This document shows positions 6,003 to 8,333 of a stretch of 8,333 nt of DNA, piece by piece. This DNA is from UBA1189 sp964570685 (GTDB lineage Bacteria; Bacteroidota; Bacteroidia; Bacteroidales; Bacteroidaceae): contig CAZMZC010000091.1 in the NCBI GenBank assembly GCA_964570685.1, forward strand, positions 1-8,333. Direction: 5' to 3'. Below the pieces are notes generated by a model that saw nothing but the letters and a program-made list of their open reading frames with translations, searched no databases and had not been told where the DNA came from. A program made the translations under genes and the position numbers. The stretch's first letter is position 1; every line of letters starts with the position of its first letter.

Positions 6003-6034
6003 AATTACGCACACCATGCCGCGTGCTTAATTTA
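6003..6034 (+). terminator. Imperfect hairpin after the HU-like gene
   Basis: Arms 6003-6013 (AAATTACGCAC) and 6024-6034 (GTGCTTAATTT) pair with one C-T mismatch around a 10-base loop, 12 bases after the stop. No real T-run follows, so termination is uncertain. It overlaps the inner end of the right inverted repeat and corresponds in position to the hairpin at 3361-3382. Confidence 0.45.
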
Positions 6035-6104
6035 TGCTATACCTCGCTGAGCATTACGTAGGTTATGCTGCGTAATCGTGCGCAAAATCGTGCGTAATCA
6101 CGTG
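6022..6104 (-). repeat. Right terminal inverted repeat of the two-gene unit
   Basis: The outer block 6074-6104 mirrors 3285-3315 exactly, and the inner block 6022-6036 mirrors 3354-3368 exactly. Within it AATCGTGCG occurs twice, 12 bp apart (6074 and 6086), and TGCGTAATC occurs twice (6069 and 6091). The reverse motif ATTACGCAC is also found at 6005-6013, so this end carries several copies of a short recognition-like word. No clear target-site duplication is seen outside the 31-bp blocks. Confidence 0.9.
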
Positions 6105-6178
6105 CTGAAACGTATGAACAGGTCTGCGTGTAGATAGGAAAAACTCGTAGGCTATAATATAATAATATATAATAAGGT

Positions 6179-7069
6179 ATGTCGACCACTCGCCCCTCGG
6201 TGGGCTATCATATACTGGCGCTTGCCACCATTGCAGTGTGGGGTACCACCTTCGTCTCTACCAAGGTATTGCTCTTCCACGGGCTTACTCCGCCCGAGAT
6301 TATGTTTTACCGCTTCATCATCGCCTATGCCTTGACGTGGATATTCACGCGCAAAGTATGGGCCGATACGTGGAAGGACGAATTGCTGCTCGCTGTGGCG
6401 GGGTTCACGGGCGGCACGCTCTACTTCCTGGCCGAGAATACCGCCATCGACTACTCCATCACCTCCAACGTGGCTCTGGTGGTGTGTGTCACTCCCGTGC
6501 TCACCGCCTTGCTCACCAGTATCTGCTACAAAGAGCGTATTACGGCACGCCTTGTCGTAGGGTCGGTGATAGCATTATCTGGAGTGGGGTTTGTGGTGCT
6601 CAATGGCACGGTGCTGCAGATACATCCGTTGGGCGATGCGCTGGCGCTTGTGGCAGCCATAGCATGGGCGGTCTATAGCGTGGTTATCCGTAGGTTCGAT
6701 GGCTGTTATACTACATGGTTTGTCACGCGCAAGGTGTTTTTCTATGGTATCGTCACGATGGTTCCCTTTATCGCTGCGGGCATGGGTGGCGGGTTGCATC
6801 TGGACAAGCTCTCTAACCCTGTGGTGCTGGGAAATGTGCTCTTTCTCTCCGTGGTGGCTTCTATGCTCTGCTTCTATTCGTGGAACCTCGTGTTGGAAAA
6901 GATAGGCACTATACGTGCCTCCAACTATATGTATACACAACCTCTCGTGTCGTTGGCCTGCTCGGTGGCGGTTTTGGACGAGCCTATTACGCCTATCGCG
7001 CTTGGGGGGACTGTGCTCATACTGTTGGGCATCTATCTGGCTGAGCATGGATGGAAGAAACGAAACTAA
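6179..7069 (+). CDS. EamA/DMT family transporter
   Basis: A 296-residue inner-membrane protein of the drug/metabolite transporter superfamily. About ten hydrophobic segments are visible, in two EamA-type halves: residues about 8-138 (start GYHILALATIAVWGTTFVST, with the typical WGTTF and ...EIMFYRF motifs) and about 150-288 (LGDALALVAAIAWAVYSVVI, end ALGGTVLILLGIYLAE). The phrases YFLAENTAIDYSI and RASNYMYTQPLVSL are typical of the family. Such proteins export amino acids, other metabolites or drugs; the substrate cannot be deduced. Length is standard. The preceding 74 bases are A/T-rich near the ATG (TATAATATAATAATAT) but show no convincing TAnnTTTG. It begins 75 bases outside the right inverted repeat and is followed 12 bases later by the HEAT-like gene, probably one operon. 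Confidence 0.93.
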   Translation: MSTTRPSVGYHILALATIAVWGTTFVSTKVLLFHGLTPPEIMFYRFIIAYALTWIFTRKVWADTWKDELLLAVAGFTGGTLYFLAENTAIDYSITSNVALVVCVTPVLTALLTSICYKERITARLVVGSVIALSGVGFVVLNGTVLQIHPLGDALALVAAIAWAVYSVVIRRFDGCYTTWFVTRKVFFYGIVTMVPFIAAGMGGGLHLDKLSNPVVLGNVLFLSVVASMLCFYSWNLVLEKIGTIRASNYMYTQPLVSLACSVAVLDEPITPIALGGTVLILLGIYLAEHGWKKRN

Positions 7070-7081
7070 ACTGATTGTCTG

Positions 7082-7615
7082 ATGGCTGGGATGGAAGAAA
7101 AACTGAGGGGGCAACTGCTGGGACGGCCCAGTAGGTCGATGGTTGAGGCTATAGCGGCTGATGCTGTTGCTGATGAGGATGTGCTTGCTGTATTGTTCGG
7201 CTTTGTCTATTCAGAAAAAGATCCGCTGCGTTGGCGGGCAGCTTGGGCAATAGAGAAAGTCAGTAATCGGTATCCTCAGCTTGTAACCAACGAAAGGGAC
7301 AAGATGATGCGGCTATGCATGCAGGATGATATACCTGATGGCCTGCGTAGGCTTTTGCTCAGTATATTGTATGGCCTCGCTGCAGATGGAGACTTTGATG
7401 TGGACTTTTATAATTTCCTCCTTTTCAGAATGTGCGATTTACAATCGTCTCCAGGCGTGCAATCGTTGGCAATGAAATTGGCATGCCGTATGAGCAGCAT
7501 GGATGCCGATTTGCATCATGAGTTTCTGTGTATATTGCGTAGTGTGGAAAAGGACTACTACTCGGCCGGTCTGAAATCTGTATTGCGCAGTTGCTTGAAA
7601 AGAAAGATATATTGA
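7082..7615 (+). CDS. Hypothetical helical-repeat (HEAT-like) protein
   Basis: A 177-residue, probably soluble protein with no signal peptide or membrane segment. It looks all-helical, with HEAT-like pairs: about 31-68 (DEDVLAVLFGFVYSEKDPLR, WRAAWAIEKVSNRYPQLV), 70-101, 105-140 and 141-173. The pattern of a short acidic turn followed by WRAAWAIEKV is typical of HEAT-repeat scaffolds that mediate protein contacts. No catalytic motif is seen and I do not recognise a named family. It starts 12 bases after the transporter stop; a second ATG three codons in (7091) is possible. Its stop overlaps the start of a 33-codon frame (TGATG). Confidence 0.8.
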   Translation: MAGMEEKLRGQLLGRPSRSMVEAIAADAVADEDVLAVLFGFVYSEKDPLRWRAAWAIEKVSNRYPQLVTNERDKMMRLCMQDDIPDGLRRLLLSILYGLAADGDFDVDFYNFLLFRMCDLQSSPGVQSLAMKLACRMSSMDADLHHEFLCILRSVEKDYYSAGLKSVLRSCLKRKIY

Positions 7616-7716
7616 TGAATCCACTATATACCTATTATAATATATATACGCAGTCTATGGCGCGCGGTATACTGGTGGAGCATATAGAAGATGCATTCTA
7701 TCCTCCGGTTTATTGA
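7615..7716 (+). CDS. Possible 33-residue peptide coupled to the HEAT-like gene
   Basis: The ATG at 7615-7617 overlaps the preceding TGA by one base (TGATG), a layout typical of translational coupling. It encodes MNPLYTYYNIYTQSMARGIL followed by 13 more residues, rich in Tyr, ending PPVY. No family is recognised. It could be a genuine small protein, the stump of a truncated gene, or chance; overlap geometry is the only support. Confidence 0.3.
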   Translation: MNPLYTYYNIYTQSMARGILVEHIEDAFYPPVY

Positions 7717-7799
7717 CTTGCATGGATCTGTTGTGGGAGAAGGCCCCATCTTTTTTGTCGGTTGCTCTCTTCTCTTTCTCGGCTTCCTGTTTTTATCCT

Positions 7800-7823
7800 T
7801 TTTGCCAAGCGCGGATGGCAAAA
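7800..7823. repeat. Short perfect hairpin between the transporter operon and the rRNA operon
   Basis: TTTTGCCA (7800-7807) and TGGCAAAA (7816-7823) pair perfectly around an 8-base loop. No T-run follows on either strand, so it is a weak candidate for ending the upstream operon. The rest of 7717-7890 shows pyrimidine-rich sequence (7750-7800) but no gene. Confidence 0.4.
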
Positions 7824-7891
7824 CCAGCAAAAGCATCAAAAAACCTTTTTCTTCGCGATGAGTGTAAATCAGACACTTATTATAAAAGTGG

Positions 7892-7955
7892 GAAAATTCT
7901 TTAAAAAAAAGTTTGTAAAATATTTGGTTTGAATGTAGAATTTGTACTACCTTTG
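7892..7955 (+). promoter_or_regulatory. rRNA operon promoter with A/T-rich upstream element
   Basis: TACCTTTG (7948-7955) is preceded by TTTG at 7923-7926 (21-base spacing from TTG); a second TTTG at 7928-7931 would be too close. Directly upstream, 7892-7922 is almost pure A/T with an A8 tract, resembling the UP element of strong rRNA promoters. Initiation is expected near 7963. Confidence 0.8.
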
Positions 7956-7999
7956 CATCCGCAATCGAGAGGGACACCCCTTGAGAGTGTTTGAGAAGC

Positions 8000-8011
8000 G
8001 TTCTTTGAAAA
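8000..8011 (+). promoter_or_regulatory. boxA-like antitermination site in the rRNA leader
   Basis: GTTCTTTGAAAA lies about 40 bases into the leader. It resembles the boxA element (TGCTCTTTAACA in E. coli) bound by NusB/S10, and a similar TTCTTTGAAA string is common upstream of Bacteroidetes 16S genes. Confidence 0.65.
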
Positions 8012-8201
8012 TATTTTCCATACAGACAAGTAGTACAAGAAGCTGTCTTGTGATGTTGTCACGAGACAGGGTAAATGAACTAACCGTCATTCTTATATAA
8101 CGAGTAGAAAAGGATACATCACGAGCAGATACAATTCTTTAGGACTTTGTGATTCTTTCGGGATTCACGGATGTTCCTATACGATACGAAGATTTTTTAC
8201 A

Positions 8202-8287
8202 CTCTTCGAAGTAGCGAGCGCAGAGAAAACTTGTTTTCTCTGCCGAGTCACGCCGAAGAGGTAAAATTTTTCGGAGAAAAATTTTAC
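8202..8287 (+). other. Processing hairpins of the pre-16S leader
   Basis: An outer stem CTCTTCG (8202-8208) with CGAAGAG (8254-8260) encloses a perfect 10-bp hairpin (8220-8229 with 8234-8243, loop CTTG). A second perfect 11-bp hairpin (GTAAAATTTTT 8261-8271, AAAAATTTTAC 8277-8287) abuts the start of mature 16S. They probably take part in folding and RNase trimming of the precursor; the 3' partner strand lies beyond the window. Confidence 0.65.
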
Positions 8288-8333
8288 AATGAAGAGTTTG
8301 ATCCTGGCTCAGGATGAACGCTAGCTACAGGCT
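8286..8333 (+). rRNA. rrs: 16S ribosomal RNA, 5' end only
   Basis: TGAAGAGTTTGATCCTGGCT followed by CAGGATGAACGCTAGC is the universal 16S 5' sequence (27F primer site) in its Bacteroidales form. The mature end is placed near 8286 by alignment of TGAAGAG with E. coli positions 5-11. The gene continues past the right edge. Confidence 0.98.

Noticed and set aside
3275..6115. Target-site duplication next to the 31-bp inverted repeats
   Set aside because: The bases outside the two ends (AACAATCGA on the left, CTGAAACG on the right) do not match, so no duplication can be claimed.

Overview
The window looks like a Bacteroidales chromosome, possibly from the Prevotella/Bacteroides group. Three things point there. 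The 5' end of a 16S rRNA gene at the right edge reads GATGAACGCTAGCTACAGGC, as is usual in that order. Four promoters match the Bacteroidetes pattern (TTG, about 19-21 bases, TAnnTTTG). Genes start without clear Shine-Dalgarno sequences. Species cannot be fixed from this stretch.

Layout, left to right. (1) Positions 1-1620 form an AT-rich accessory segment. It holds the C-terminal end of a protein with a winged helix, probably of the AlbA_2/divergent-AAA (Fic-C-like) type, preceded by an 11-bp tandem repeat, then a RhuM-family gene, then about 430 bases without a clear gene that end in a strong intrinsic terminator. (2) From about 1659 the composition becomes GC-richer. A minus-strand O-acetylhomoserine sulfhydrylase gene (metY type) has its own promoter and terminator. 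(3) Positions 3006-3284 hold no gene but contain a cloverleaf-like set of hairpins. (4) Positions 3285-6104 form a two-gene unit: a DUF3987 P-loop ATPase (minus) and an HU/IHF-like protein fused to a winged helix (plus), transcribed divergently from a shared control region. A perfect 31-bp inverted repeat lies at the two outer ends, and the similarity continues inward to the two stop codons. Four 22-bp repeats sit in the leader of the HU-like gene. (5) Positions 6179-7716 carry a plus-strand group: an EamA/DMT transporter, a HEAT-like helical protein and a possible 33-residue coupled peptide. (6) Positions 7892-8333 hold an rRNA operon promoter with an A/T-rich upstream element, a boxA-like site, processing hairpins and the first 48 bases of 16S rRNA.

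The most interesting object is the 2,820-bp unit in (4). Its ends are organised like a mobile or invertible cassette, yet it encodes no recognisable transposase or recombinase. Its two proteins, a putative helicase-like ATPase and a nucleoid-type DNA-binding protein, suggest DNA replication or maintenance, or a conflict-related role. The tandem sites in front of the HU-like gene suggest self-regulation. The 11-bp repeat in the first gene is a second candidate for a genetic switch, because copy-number change would shift its reading frame.
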